Assembly (NCBI RefSeq): GCF_021347895.1 | Contig: NC_067119.1 | Coordinates: 11,746,534 to 11,810,533, forward strand | Direction of reading: 5' to 3' | DNA length: 64,000 nt | DNA from: Acanthochromis polyacanthus | Taxonomy: Eukaryota > Chordata > Actinopteri > Pomacentridae | Part shown: one piece after another, positions 47,501-60,600 of the stretch | Layout: the number at the start of each line of letters is the position of its first letter | How positions within the stretch are numbered: position 1 is the stretch's first letter | Program-made: the position numbers and the translations under genes | The notes under the pieces: model-generated | Databases searched by the model: none | What the model was told of the DNA's origin: nothing | Seen by the model: only the letters and a program-made list of their open reading frames with translations

Positions 47501-49159
47501 TAGCTACTACCTCTTCACAGTAATACATGAGCCAAGCCCGGTCTGACTGTCATTAGAGGATTACACTTTATGTCCTGTGCGACTGCCAAAAGAATCCTGA
47601 TGCACTTAAAGCAGAGCAACCCTCCCTGAAACAAAAATTACATTATATGTCTGTTAATACAAGGATGCCTCCTCTAGCAGAAGCCAAGAATCTCTGATTG
47701 TGATATTTTCAGGTGCTCATACAAGCAATTATTTGTTACAGCAGTGTAGTTTGGTACCTGAGAATGCTCTGATTGCCCTGGAAATGCCCCGATAATTGCA
47801 TCTCTAAATATATTTTTGGCCTCACTACACACTTGCTTGTCCATTTATGCAACCATCATACATGTCTGACTCTATTTGTGCCTTTTAATGTAAAGCAGAG
47901 TTAAGTGCGACAGTAACAGTCTTATTCCACTGCATATTTTTCACCTTGGCTGCACGGTTTGGACTAAAATAGAGCCCCTGAAAAAGGTATTACGCTCCAC
48001 AATAGCGAAAGGAAGTTAGAACTCATTTTGAATTCCAAACATATATTACACCAGGTTTATACACTTCAATAGCCGGATAAGCCTCTTGAGATGAAACAGC
48101 TCATTAGAAGCATAAAAACAAGACAGGAAAAAAAATCCTAATCGACCTAAGCTTCAGCAAGACTTTCTGTGAGTCATTCCCACATCTTTGGTGAGCCCCG
48201 CAGAAGAAAGCTTCGGTGATCCACGCAGGTAAGCAGTATTAATCTCACAAGTTCTCATTTCATTTTACAAATTGAAAAGCATCCAACAAAATCCAGAAAG
48301 CTCATATATTCATATAGCGAGCGTGAAATGGAATATTATACTTTTCTGCCTTCCCGAGAGCAGCAAAACAAAGCAAAGAGTTATGCAATGCTTCCCTTTG
48401 TGGAGGGTAACTTTGACTTTTAAGTGTCCCTCTTGTCATAAATCAAATGCTTATTTGAACTGTTAAAGGTGGCTGTGATCTAAATTAAATGACAGTGTTA
48501 GAATAATGTGAAAGGCATCGCTCACAGCCATGATAATTATGACCTTATGTTTTGTGGAGGGCCAAAAAAGGATTGCAAATGGCTGATAATAGTGTTTGGT
48601 AACTGCCAGGATGTTGAAATTAGCTTGAATATTTGCTTGGACTCTACCGATATGTCAATGCTTCGTTCACATCGTGTTTCTGCTGCACCCTAGAGGACAA
48701 AAAGTAATTACTGCAGACTTACGTATCAGTTTTAGATTCATTTCATTCGAACTTCACATTAGCTTCTTTACCTCTTACCATCTTTTATATAGAGTTTATA
48801 CTTTTCAGATTTAGTTATGGAATCGAGAATGACAGCAAACATGCTTTTTGAAGTTCACACTGCCCACATATAATCAACTGATGTCGCAATATTTATCATT
48901 ATCATGTGCCAAAAACTCTGTCTGACCTCCTTGTATCAAAGAAAACAGGACGTTTGTGGGAGTTTGTCTGTCTTGATTGGCAGAGTCTTGTATTTATTCA
49001 TTTTTTATGGTGTTAATCACTTGTCCCCATGTCCTTAAAAACTCCTGACAAGCCTCATATAATGCAGAGGAATGCTTCCCTTGTTTTTTGAAACATTTGA
49101 CAGTATATAATGTGGAAAATTAATCTAGACACAGATAGTACCTCAGATCCTTGGCATTA
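41530..49159. other. Intergenic, no supported gene; low-repeat stretches
   Basis: AT-rich noncoding DNA with few recognisable repeats. The stretches at 47,250-47,640 and 48,480-48,690 are repeat-free and compositionally distinct; they could be conserved noncoding elements. Confidence 0.45.
44681..44714. repeat. (AT)/(TATTTA) microsatellite
   Basis: Alternating AT with three interspersed TTTATATAT units. Confidence 0.9.
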
Positions 49160-49920
49160 TCCACGACCTCAGCTTTACGTGAGATATTGGCTTACAGCAA
49201 CAAAGATCCCATCTGGATTTTAAAGCAACATATATTTCAGATGTTTTTACACTAGCTAGAGCCAGCGATTTTATTTTTGCAGCAGATTGGGGTTGAAAGT
49301 TCAATTTTAATCCTATTAGATCTTAATGCACCATTTGACAACACTGAATTTAATGGGCCGCCTCAATTTTGTGAGTTGACATCAAAGGCAAAACACTAAA
49401 CTGCCTGAGCCCTTCGACCACAACATTCACACTTAATAGAAGGAACTTTTTACCTTGTGAAGTTCCTCAAGGTTCAATTTTAGGCCTTGTTCATTCAAAA
49501 AATAAGAATTTCTGTGCTCCCGTGTGGCCTTAAAGCTTGAAAAGCATTTGCCCTGGAATGAATTTCTGCCTTTGTGAAGCTTATGAATTTAGTTGGTGCA
49601 GATGGTCCGTCGCAAATGTGGCTAAATATACAGTGTCCTTGCAGCTTAGTGGCCCACAGGTGATGCGTCAATGTGAAAATCTGACTGTCATGACTGCTCG
49701 TGTCAGCAGTGATAAGCTTTGCCCATGTTCCCACCTCCAAGCTGCGACCAGCCACTTGTTTGTGTTTCATTTTTCAATAGAGATAGCATCTCCATCTCAA
49801 AGAGAAAAAAATGAAAAGAAAAGCCTTCCTCCTTTTTCCTTCCTAAAGAAAGCTGATGACACTGCTTTGTATTTAGTACTGACAGGTCCATGTTATCTGC
49901 TGTTTGATAATCACTGACAC
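49160..49920 (+). mobile_element. Decayed L2-like LINE reverse-transcriptase relic
   Basis: Three conserved blocks appear in order: LLDLNAPFDNTE at 49,313 (compare LLDLSAAFDTVDH), VPQGSILG at 49,462 (compare GVPQGSILGPLLF), and ADDTALYL at 49,852 (compare YADDTQLYL). The first is in a different frame from the other two. About 390 bp separates the last two blocks where 120-130 bp is usual, so something has been inserted or the copy is rearranged. Confidence 0.75.
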
Positions 49921-50854
49921 CTCTTCACTTTGTTGTCTGGGCCTCAGATTTGCTTTGATGTGGTGGTGAAATTAATGTCACAACACAAAACAATTCACTC
50001 AGTGATTACAGACAAAACGTGTATTAATTGTCCTTTTAATGTATGTTTTAAGGCTTAATTTATTGGTTAATTTGCATGCATGAAAATGCATACATTAAAA
50101 TAAAGTAGGTGCCAATGTGTATTTTAATCCATTGCATTCATCTGATTGATTTGTTTACAGTCCCATGGAATTCCTTAAGCTAAAAAACTGTTGGATATCA
50201 CCAGATGTCATGTTTGCAAGTGATAAATGGATTAATTTACCAAAAAAAGCAGCTGCTGACAGCTGTTAAGAACACAAGTAGAGCAAAGCTGTATCATTCC
50301 CCTTTGAAAGCAGCTTTTAAATTTATTAGAAGTTATTATTCAAGCAAATGCTATTGTTACTTTCTTCATTTCATAAAGCAGGCTGCACTAATGTAACTCT
50401 CCCCAGAGGAAAAGAAAATTCAAAAAGAGATCTCAAAAATGTTTCATTTACTTCTCCTAGACAACTTTGAGATCTGTGTGACACCTAACTGAGACTAAGG
50501 CTTATTTCTCCTGTGTCTCATTTTTTTCTCCTGAGCAATAAGATGCACTAAATCTCAGTTTAGTCTCCTTTAAAGTTTCAGAAGAGATCTCAACAAGCTC
50601 TCATATAATTCTCAGAGTTTCTCAACTTTTGTGTCTCTTTGTGATCTCAGGCAGAGAAATCAGAGAGCTCTCTCTAAGAACTCAATCTGTTCTCATCCCA
50701 GCTTCAGTTCATGCATCTCATACTAAGCTCAGAGAGAACAAATGAAGAGATCTCCACAAGCGCTCACTGAATTCTCAGACTCAGGTCAACGTTTTGGTTG
50801 TTTTTAATCATCTATCATGTTGACTTTATTGTAATCCACATGATATTTTTTTAA

Positions 50855-51075
50855 TTAATTAATAAAGATTCAGATTACTTTATTCATCCCAAAAGGGAAA
50901 TTCATTTGTCTGTCAGCTCATCTACTATTTGCTATAGAATTATAAAGCCTGATCGCTGTGGGTACAAAGATCTTCTATATCTCTCCATCCTGCAGTCCAG
51001 AGAGAGGCCCATCACGATATTATGAGTGGATGATCCGTGGTGTTTAGAATGATAAATCCAGTCAAGTGGGAGGAG
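50855..51075 (-). mobile_element. Rex1-like LINE 3' end
   Basis: On the minus strand the end of an ORF reads ERYRR(S)FVPTAIRLYN with one frameshift, then GGGATGAATAAAGTAATCTG at the 3' end. FVPTAIRLxN followed by a TTTGGGATxAATAAAGT tail is characteristic of the Rex1/Babar 3' terminus. Confidence 0.75.
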
Positions 51076-51197
51076 AGGGTGACATGATTGAAGTCACCAT
51101 ATATTATTATAAGTGCCTCAAGATGTTTAGGCTGTATCCTGGCAACTTCTTATTTGTTGCAGCATTTATAAGGTGTGTGTGTGCAGATTAATACATA

Positions 51198-51270
51198 GGG
51201 TGGCATAGCTCAGTGGGTAGAGTGGCTGGCTGACACCCAGAAGACCGGGGTTTGATTCTGAGTCTGTCAT
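51198..51270 (+). repeat. tRNA-derived SINE head
   Basis: It carries an A box (TAGCTCAGTGGGTAGAG, 51,206-51,222) and a B box (GGTTTGATTC, 51,249-51,258) of the RNA polymerase III type, 32 bp apart, with a CTGG/CCAG anticodon-type stem between. The T stem and the 3' acceptor strand are not complementary, so it is not an intact tRNA gene. Confidence 0.75.
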
Positions 51271-52109
51271 GCTCATGTGGAGGTGTGAGTGAGTCTCACA
51301 TATTGCTCTGTAGAAGCTCCACTATTGTTCATTTTCTTTTCCAGAGGAGAAATAAAGGAGCCATTAAACACACTGTATTGAGATTAGCAGGGTATCTCCC
51401 ACAAGTCTCAAGTATGACTCCCTCTAATTATCCTGTCTCACCTATTTCTCCTAGTGAATTTTAGGAGAAACATATGAGAAACCTTTAGACAAAATAGAAA
51501 CTAAAATGAGGCTGACATGAGAATCTCAAATTTGTCTCCTGAGTTGTAGAAGAGCAAGCTTTGAGCAGTAAAATTTTCCTCTGGGTCTATTTAAGCATCA
51601 AGTTGCACATCTCCATCCTGCTTTGCATGCTGCACGTCAGATCCTGAAATTTGTAAGGTGGAACCAAATTGCACCATTCGGATTCAGGCATCTCCTCACG
51701 GATTAACCATTTAGAATTGATTTCAAATTCCACCAACTGCGTTTAACACATGCTTCAATCTATTCCTGGGGCAAACAGTATTTTAATTCTGCAAACCTCT
51801 GCTTGAACCCTGTGGAACCGGTCCACACGTCAGAGCTTCAGATGACTGTGGAAACAAATAAGCAGAGAGAATGACGTCCATAATCTTGAAATATTTAAAA
51901 CAACATTACAACATGTCAGAATATTTCAGTGCCTATTAAAATCAAGCATTTAGAGTTTATTGAAGAGCTGCACTTAATGACAGCTTTGAGCTCTTGTGCT
52001 GAACTTCAACTATTAAACTTTGTTTTCCACAGCATAAACTTTACAACTTTTTTCTTCAGCTACTTTTACAGAGTCAGATTAATGATACAAAAAATAATCA
52101 AGAAATAAA

Positions 52110-52260
52110 TGAAGATGTATTAGTTAAGATAAAACTTCACTGATCCCTGGGAGGAAATCCACAAACTACTCAGCGGTACATAAAGTAATTAGTCTGACCT
52201 TTACCAGCAGCTCTGAAGTGATATGCACATTAATGCAACAACAATTAATGTATAATCTCA
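52110..52260 (-). mobile_element. LINE 3' tail (Rex1-like)
   Basis: GATAAAACTTCACTGATCCC with GGAGGAAAT on the plus strand is the complement of a CCCxGGGATCAxTAAAGT-type LINE terminus. The upstream part of the element (higher coordinates) is decayed and gives no readable frame. Confidence 0.55.
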
Positions 52261-52654
52261 CAGTGCAATACACTGCATATTATTATAGAATTAGCCAGTC
52301 TCTGGGCTGTATATTTTTACTTTAGGTGCATACACGTAAGTATATTTTGATGCTAGTTATTGTACATGTAATTTTAGGTCAAAAAATGCAAGACTTTTGT
52401 TATGCTAAGGTACACTGAAGTATTGCAAATTTTAGGTTAAAGATCCCATACTTCTTCCATCACTGATTAGAATACAAAAAGGAAATAAATATCCCCAGTT
52501 TACAACATCTACAACAAAAATAAGCTAACGCAACATTGAAATCAACAAATTAAACCGGTAACTGCTAAAATAAGTGCAGGGCTTGTATGAAAGATTCTGC
52601 AAGATCTGCAAGGACTTTCAATATTTAATGTTGTTGTACACTTAATATGTCCAC

Positions 52655-52670
52655 TTTTTTTTTTTTTTTT
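52655..52670. repeat. Poly(T) run, 16 nt
   Basis: Sixteen consecutive T residues in AT-rich noncoding DNA. Confidence 0.85.
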
Positions 52671-55084
52671 ACCATTTTAGGATGTTCTTTTACTCACGCT
52701 AGTTAATTTATTAAGCAAAACACTTTAAAAGTATTTTTTATTCATAGCATTAGCAGTAGCAGCAGCAGCTGTGGCAGAGTTCTCTGAGAACTGCTAAAAA
52801 ACATTCTGAAGTCAATGGTTCATCCCATTCTTACGACTTGAAAAGATAGATTTAGTGAATAGATCATTGGCAATAATCTTTCCAGGCGCATTCACTCATA
52901 CACAAAAGAGCAGCGAGGAAGGTATTGTGGAACATATAATGAGACATGCACAATTCACCAGCACCTGCTGTAGAATCCAAGTAATGCAGAGGGAACACGA
53001 AGCAAAAGCCAGTGAACCAGATAGCACATGAATAAAGCAGTAGGGAGATGGATGGAGCAGGGTCTCGAGTCCTCCCTCCTCTCTCATTTCCTTCAGAGCA
53101 GGTCGAGAGGCATCCTTGGCTTTAATCAGGCTCACCTAAGCATTCCTCAGCACTGCTGTGCCACGATGATGGATGGCCTGGAGAAATACCTGTAATGGCA
53201 AGCTCTGTGCTGTGCTTTGTGTTTGGCAAAGCAGGTGCTCACTCTCAAAAAAAGTATGGCAGTGAACTAAGGAACCAATACCGAGGCAACCGAGGCCTGT
53301 ACTTTTACAGTCCCTTCAACATTTCACCGTGTTAATTATTGCATTCCCCCACTGTGCTTTATTTATAACTGGGGGAGATAATCAGCTTTAATGCTCCAAC
53401 CTGGTGCCTTGAAGTACGGACACAGCTGAGAAGTGCAGGCGCTCAGGACATTTTTGACATTTTGTGTGATATAACACACAGCAATGATGTGTGTGTCATT
53501 CCTTTTTGCCTCCGGACTGACATCATGTAGGGCTGATAGAAAGATGTCTTTTCACTCGGTCCTGGACGATACATTTTGTTCTTTGAGAAGTGCCAAAGGC
53601 ACAGTTTAATCTATTCACACACTCTTTTTCATGCTGTTGCCTTCAAGGGCTGAGGCTATTGCTGCACACAGAGCAGCCCTTGTAATTGTAATAAATAATG
53701 TATGATTAATATGGCTGATTAAACAGTCTGGGAATCCTCTCCCTGTGGGCAACACTACTTCTAGCAGAATAACAAAGATTACCTTAGAGCTTTCCGCTCT
53801 TGTCACACCACTGTCTGATAAGGAGTTAGACAGCTGCTCCAGATCAAAGAACACCTTTATGCAACATATTTTTGCAAGTTCAGTTTTAGTGAGTTTGAAA
53901 GTCTTCATAGTGTTACAAAGTGTGCAGGTTGGAAAAGTAAAAGTTTTCTAGTTTGCTGTGCTATGCCAGAATACAAGCTATTAACTCTAGCGTCAACAAA
54001 TTACATCTATCTAGGCTCCTTGTAATTTACAACTTCAATAGATTTTGACAGAAATGTCACACCACCTGAATTATATCTTGCATAAGCGTATCAGATAAGC
54101 ATTGCCAAAGGACATGTATATCTCCAAAGCAATGCTGATGCAGAGTGTATCAGTGAGATTGATAAACTAGCATTTAATTTGTTGTTTCTTGAGGCAACTT
54201 CAGTGCAATGAGTGTTTTATGGTTATATGTTAGGATTCAACGCACAACACAGCATACTCTGCTAAGGTGCGGACAGACCGGATTCATTTCTGTGAGGAAC
54301 AAAGTAAAACATTCATTTCCTGTGGCTAACTGACCTACTTCTTTTGCTTTGTACCAGGTTCAATCCGGCTTACTTTTAAAATGATTTCTTCATCAATAAC
54401 AAACTACAGAACCAAAAAGGAGGAAACCCGTATCTAGCTATCTTTAGTGAGTGTACAGACAATGACCGAATTTAAAGCTAGGCAAAACTCTTGCAAAAGC
54501 AAAACAAAAACAGACAAAGGCAGAATTTAAAATGCTGCAGCCCTCCTGCAGCTCTTCCTTCTCCCCTCTCCATCTTAAGCTCCTCCCCCAGACAAACATG
54601 AGCGCATGCACGTGCATCCAATGTGCGAAAAACCCAAGTGCCTGGTTTTAGAGCACAGCCGCTATTTTTAACTCAAGTGTATGGTGAGTTTTTAAGAGAA
54701 CACTGTGGTAACAAAATGTATAATTTATATATTTTAGCAGTGGAAAGCAGGAGTTTGGAATGGCTATGGAATGGCCTCTTTTTCTGTTGTAACGAGGATG
54801 AAATAGTGCCTAAAAAGCAGCCCATTAAGACTACATGTTAACCAGCAGTCAGTGTGAGCACAGGGAGCAGGAGAGAAGTAAACAGATGTAAATGACTGAC
54901 ATAGCTTTGTTTAAATTTCACTGAAGCATAACAGGCAAAATGAAAACAAAAGTCCTTGTTTATTCATTTCAAATTGATTTTAAAATTTTAAACATATCTA
55001 AATGTCCCTCAACTTTACAACTTCCACAGACCTTTGACCTCTTGCATTCAGGTGGTACTACTTTGGTGGTCCAATTCTCTGCGT

Positions 55085-55217
55085 GCTGAAGTGTCCTTGG
55101 GCAAGACACTTAGCCCAAAGCTGAGCAGTAAAAAGCATTATACATTCAGCATTGTAAAGTGCTTAGAGTACCGCTAACATAGAAAAGTCCAATATAAGTG
55201 CAGATCATTTAGACCAT
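55085..55217 (+). repeat. Dispersed fish LINE/SINE 3' fragment
   Basis: It contains TGTCCTTGGGCAAGACACTT, then GTAAAGTGCTTAGAGTA and TCCAATATAAGTGCAGATCATTT. This order is familiar from a high-copy teleost repeat (AAAGTGCTTTGAGT, then CTATATAAGTGCAGTCCATTTACC). It is diverged and noncoding. Confidence 0.65.
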
Positions 55218-57305
55218 TAGAGTGGTCATAAAAGCTAATGGCAACATCAGCGCACAACATGCTAACACTTGGAATTTTCATATTGATGACATTGCTTTCA
55301 AAAATAAAAGTCAGCAACCATGTTTTCAATTTCTCAGATGCTGGGAGTGCATGAATACGCTTGTGTTCATTCTTGCAGCCAACAGCAGAACATTTGATGT
55401 GCTTTGCTCACAGTTGAGACATTTTAGAGCTACAGTGGAGTAAAAATCTGGCCTGTGAAAGTACAAGGTTACCTGGTTGTGCAGGGGTTTGAGGAATGGC
55501 AAAATTAAGTGTATTTTATATTCCAACAGCTTTTATTTTGCACCTCCAATTTTATAAACACCACAATAAAATGGACTTTTAAAATGTGTGGCTTTTAATA
55601 CCCAAATGCAACCTCACACAGGATTCAAATCCACTCTTATGAAAGTCCTCCATCAAACCCATTGCACAACCACATCCTTCTCCATGGGGCCTTTGTGGCT
55701 TGTTATATTATCTCACCTGCTGTGGGTGAAAAGACCTTGTAAGTGGCTATTTTCTCTCGTCACAGGCTGCATTTTCCACAGCCTGAAAATGGAGAGGAGG
55801 TGCAGAAGTCTAGTTTCCTCTCAAACCGCTTGAATTACAATATGCTGACAGGTTGGTATGGGACTTTTGCCCAGTGATGGCAAAGAAATGGCACTTACAC
55901 CTGCTTTAAGGACAGTAAAATGTTTGCTAAAACACCGTCCTCATCCTGAACATTTTTTTACATGTGAACAAAAGGAGCTAGAATTCATCCACCAGCGCTA
56001 CAAATAATGCACACCTTAATCCTTCATGAGCCAGACTGAAGCTGTACAATGCTGTCTGTATTGCAATACAACAACCAATGCCTGCTTTATTTAATTTGCA
56101 CAATGCATTTTCTGATTTATAAAATTGAGAATGGATTTATTTCTTTTCTCTGTTTTGTTACACAAAGAAACAAGGTGTTCAGCGTCTGACACCATTTTAT
56201 CCACTTTTCAAATACTCACTCCTATTTGTGATTCTGTAATGGCACTAAAAAAAAAACCTTTTTAGTCCCTCAATGTTGAAATCAGCTGTTGGAAAATTGC
56301 ATTTAGCCACTGCATTCTATAGCCCCCTGCTTCCAATCTGCCCTTGAGTGTCACCTTCTCATCTACCCTCTACTTCAGCCTTCTCCTGCAACCGGTAACA
56401 CATCATCATTACTTGCCTTGATAGAAAATTTTGGCCTCCATTTCTCATTTGAGATATTCTTTCTTTGTAAGAATTGTGGAGTGCCCAGCTCTAAAAGACC
56501 CTTCAGTACGTGGCACAAAGTATGAAGAATTACATTTCCTGCCCTGCTCCACCTGATGGAGACAACAGTAAAACTTTCTTGTTATAAATTCTCTTTAAAT
56601 GACAAGTTTCCATGGACTTGAGACAAGGTCAGAATCTTTGTCCACAATAGGCCCCTGATGTATGACGAGCAAATGCTATTACAGACTCAACTGCTTTTGA
56701 GGGACACGCTCTGTCCCTGTGCTTTGACTAATGTACCTGATGGGACCACTACCACAAGCAGTCAAGCGAGTGAAAGAATGGCGTATTTCTAATTTAACTG
56801 CCATTGTCTTTGACAGGCACTAACCTTTGGTAGACAGAGGTCCTTAAACACTATTACAGGGTTTGGGGGGGAAATAGGAGTTGTTTAGCCTAATGCCTGG
56901 CACAGGTACTCACAGAATCCAATAAAGCAGAAGGTTACCGGCTGTCCATTCAACTCTACAATGGTGCACTCGAAGACCACTTGCTAAGTGCTGTGCGTTA
57001 TCTTGCTGCGACTCCACAAACTCAAAGTGATCTGACAGCTCAAAATGGAAGAGCAGCTGTTTGATTTATTGCAAGAGGATCTTGAGGACCCAATAAACCG
57101 AGAAGAAAGCTCATTTGTTATACTTTTTCGGAAAGAAAAAAGGAGTGTCAAGTTGGTAGGCTAAGCTACGTGTTAAGAAAACACACAGAAGATTTGAAGG
57201 GAAACCTACCAAATTATACTATTATGTTAAATTCATAAAAAAGGTTTTGAGAACTTCTTTACAACAACAGAAACTAGCCTGAGGGAAAATTTCACCCTGG
57301 ATCTA

Positions 57306-57696
57306 CAGCCATGGCCATAAGTTTGGACACAAGTATCATGACGCTTGTGAATCTTAGAAAATACCACAAAATTGTCACTTACAATATAGTACACAACTCC
57401 TGAGAACTACATTAAGTTTCATATTTAAAAAAAAACATCAAAAGAGTTTGGTGTCATTTTGTTATTCTTACCAAATTCGGTTGTGAAAGTACTGCACTTT
57501 TTTGTTATTTTCTTCTAATATTATGTTTTGGGAACAAAGTTGTTCCAATTGTTGGAATTTACTGATAATATTATATCCCTTGTTGATTTGTTGACTAATT
57601 AAACTGGTGCTGTCAAAAAATATTAGTTATGTTCTGTAATAGACATCAAAACAGACATAGTAAGTCACGCTGTGTCCAAACTTATGGCCATGGCTG
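57306..57696. mobile_element. Nonautonomous Tc1/mariner-type MITE, 391 bp
   Basis: Perfect 26-bp terminal inverted repeats begin CAGCCATGGCCATAAG and run through GTTTGGACACA. TA dinucleotides lie on both sides (57,304-57,305 and 57,697-57,698), the target duplication of the Tc1/mariner superfamily. The AT-rich interior has no transposase frame. Confidence 0.92.
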
Positions 57697-60600
57697 TATT
57701 GCACATTGCAAAACTTACAGATGTTTTCCAGATGCATGCCTTTGAGTCTGAATGTAAATTCTTTGTGAACTTCCTTAGTAGAAAATAATGTTAAATCTTT
57801 TGATCATGTAACATTTCCTGCAACTTCTCATATAAATCCCACTGGTATTTGTTATACACTGCTGAGATATTGTTCTATGTGCAGCAAATAGACACAGTGA
57901 TGCAACTGCCATTGTTTTCCACAGACTACTTGACCAGCAGTATGCTGGTCTCAAAACAAAACACACAGAAGAGAATTATGTGCACGCTGTCTACAAAACA
58001 GGGTGTAGGAGGCATTGTGGATTTATCAGAATTTTAAGACTGAGGGACTGTGTGAATAAATGCAGAAATCCTGCAGACATTTTGGCATTTCATAACAATG
58101 CAAAATGACAAGTGAATCAGACAGTGAAAATGAAGAATGGCTGTGATGGTATTTAGCTAATACCAGTGGCACGACTGTGGCAAAACTTTCCTACTGTAAA
58201 TTATTCATTGTTTAGTTTGTTTGCAGGGGCTTGAAATATATCCCAGCATGCACTGGGGAGAACTCCAGTTAATAACAGGACTGGCACAGATTGACACTCT
58301 CTCACTTATGGACAACAGGATGTTTCCCATACAAATGGCCTGCAAGTGTTTGGACGACATCCAACAGCTATCCTCGCAAAGGCGCTTTAAAAAATATGAA
58401 ATTCCTCTAACAACCATGTCACTATTTTCCATACCAAGCATCCTTAATTTACTTTAACAACAAATCCAAACAAAATGACATAAAATAATAAAATAAGAAG
58501 GACAACGGCAAGGTTAATGACATGGCTTGCTTTACGACTTTGGAGGATGATTACTTTTGTGGTAATTTGCTGTTTATATGAATAGAAAAGCCTATAAATA
58601 GTGCTGCCTTGGAGAGTGACAATGTGATTATGGCTTTGGCAACTCAAGATAAGCAAATCGTGTTGCTCTAAGTAAAAGCTTTCGTGGGATTCACTTTCCT
58701 TGACCTAGAAAGTCCCGTCACTCCCACTCATCCACACACTCATTTTTCCTCCAGATAGAAGTCTGTTACGCTCCAAGACAGCAGGTACTATACTGTCCAC
58801 TTTTAACGACTTGTAGCTACTTTTAGCCCTGCACAGCAACACTTACGAGGTTAATAAATATCAGAAACACTGTCTTTTACGAGACGGCTTCTTTCAGGTT
58901 GTGTGTGTGCGTGCGTGTTTTTTTTAGGCTGAATTTCTAAATGTCTGGCAGACAGTCTTTGCCAAGCAGCAATCTGGACCAGATCACTGACTGGGGGTTC
59001 TCTTGTGAGTGTCAGAGAAGATTAACAGTCTGATTTTTGATAGACAGATAGAAAGTCCTTAAAGCACAAAACAGATAAGAGCTTGATATTGTTGGTTTTC
59101 GCATTAAAATATGACACCAAAGCCAGCAGCATGGTTCTCACTAAGTTAGACCTATATGTCAACAACTAGTGGTTCGACTGAGATTAAAGTTTTAAATCAC
59201 AATGACGTCCCCCTGAGGAAGAACCGCTGAGACTTTGGTTTTCCTCCGACTTTACTTGCACCCTAATTATTTTGGTAACTTTGGTACTTTTGAGTGGCAT
59301 GTTTCTAAAATAACTAGTTTTAACTGATTGCCATGATATTTGGTACATGTATTAAGGCAGACTTGCTACTTTTTTCAGAAAATCACCCAAATATTCACTC
59401 CCGAATGTTCTACCAAAACAAGCTCCCCCATGATTATTTTGAGAAGATGCTGTTGCTGCATTTTTCATGCAGTTATGCTCAGTGTAACTGCGATTGGTTT
59501 GAAAACAAGCCAGTGTTTTTTTTTCTAATACAGCGCAATGATAATGAAGTGTTGCCAGATCATTCAATGTTACAGAATAGTCTGATGACACGAGACTAAT
59601 TTAGCTCCAACAGCTGGTTATAATTGTTAAATAACTAATGATGTAAATATTAACACCCTTAGCCCAAGAATGTGTAGTTTTCTTAAAGAAATGACGTATA
59701 AATGTGTTAGCAGAGCTGTTGACTCTTATTCTCGTCTCCTAATATTTCACAGTCTAACATAATATGTAAGCATAATATAGCTACTGTAGCTCTCATTTAA
59801 CCTTAGATGTTACTTGACTTGTGAAGTGCAAAAGGGAGATTCATTTTAATGCTTCAAATGGGCAGTAGACTCTTTTGGTTCTGCCATGGTGAATGGAGAT
59901 GTATGTAATTATAACCTGTTCTCATTCCCCGGTATTGTAATTATGCAGCTGTATGCTTGTTTCCTGGCTGCCGTTTAACTTGTCAAACTTTAAGCTGTTA
60001 TGTATGTGAAGAGTGATAGTGAAATTTTGGAGCAGCAGTTTAAAAGGCAGGTGCCTGTGAAGAAGATGATTGGCTTTTACCGATTTATTTATGACAAGCT
60101 GCGGAGCAACAATAGCTTGATTCGACTCAATCAGCCTTATGCAATGCAGTCCACCGTGACACACGCGAAGCCTCTTTTTTTTCAAAACGGCAATGCATGC
60201 TGGCCTCTCAAGTGAAAAAAAAAGCTGTGTGACTCACAAAGAAATTCAGGTTAGATGTGGTTATCTAACAAATAAGAGATAAATATGCTGAATAAATTAC
60301 ACATTGAAGCCGCAGTTTAGCGAGCGGCTGCATCAATGTGAGGCTTCTCGGCACAAGCGGAGAACTTCGACGTTATTGATCACGCTTCCTAATTGTAGAT
60401 AGTGGTTCTCATTTTGGGATTTGTCTATTATCTGTCTCTGCTTGGTCTGTGCAGGGTTGCAGGGGCAGCGGAGTCTATCCGAGCTCGGTATTGGATTGAC
60501 AACACAAAGAATTACATGTAAGAGGCTGACCATGCTTTTACAATCAACTCTGCACCTTTGGCGAGAAGCACATTAAAAATCTCCTCACAGTCGAATTCAC

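Larger units (their letters stand above)
50402..51585. mobile_element. Composite element with CCCAGAGGAAAA inverted ends
   Basis: CCCAGAGGAAAA at 50,402-50,413 is matched by TTTTCCTCTGGG at 51,574-51,585. The outer parts (50,430-50,800 and 51,290-51,560) are dense in GAGATCTC-like palindromes and alternating TCTC/GAGA words. The middle contains a Rex1-like LINE 3' fragment and a tRNA-derived SINE head, so this appears to be a nonautonomous element that received later insertions. No clean target duplication was found. Confidence 0.6.
52261..57305. other. Intergenic, no supported gene
   Basis: Apart from the repeat fragment at 55.1 kb and a poly(T) run, I see nothing I can name. Frames are short and unlike known proteins. 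Confidence 0.5.

Noticed and set aside
51198..51270. Intact tRNA gene (Val-like anticodon loop)
   Set aside because: A and B boxes are present, but the T stem is mismatched and no acceptor strand follows; better explained as a SINE head.
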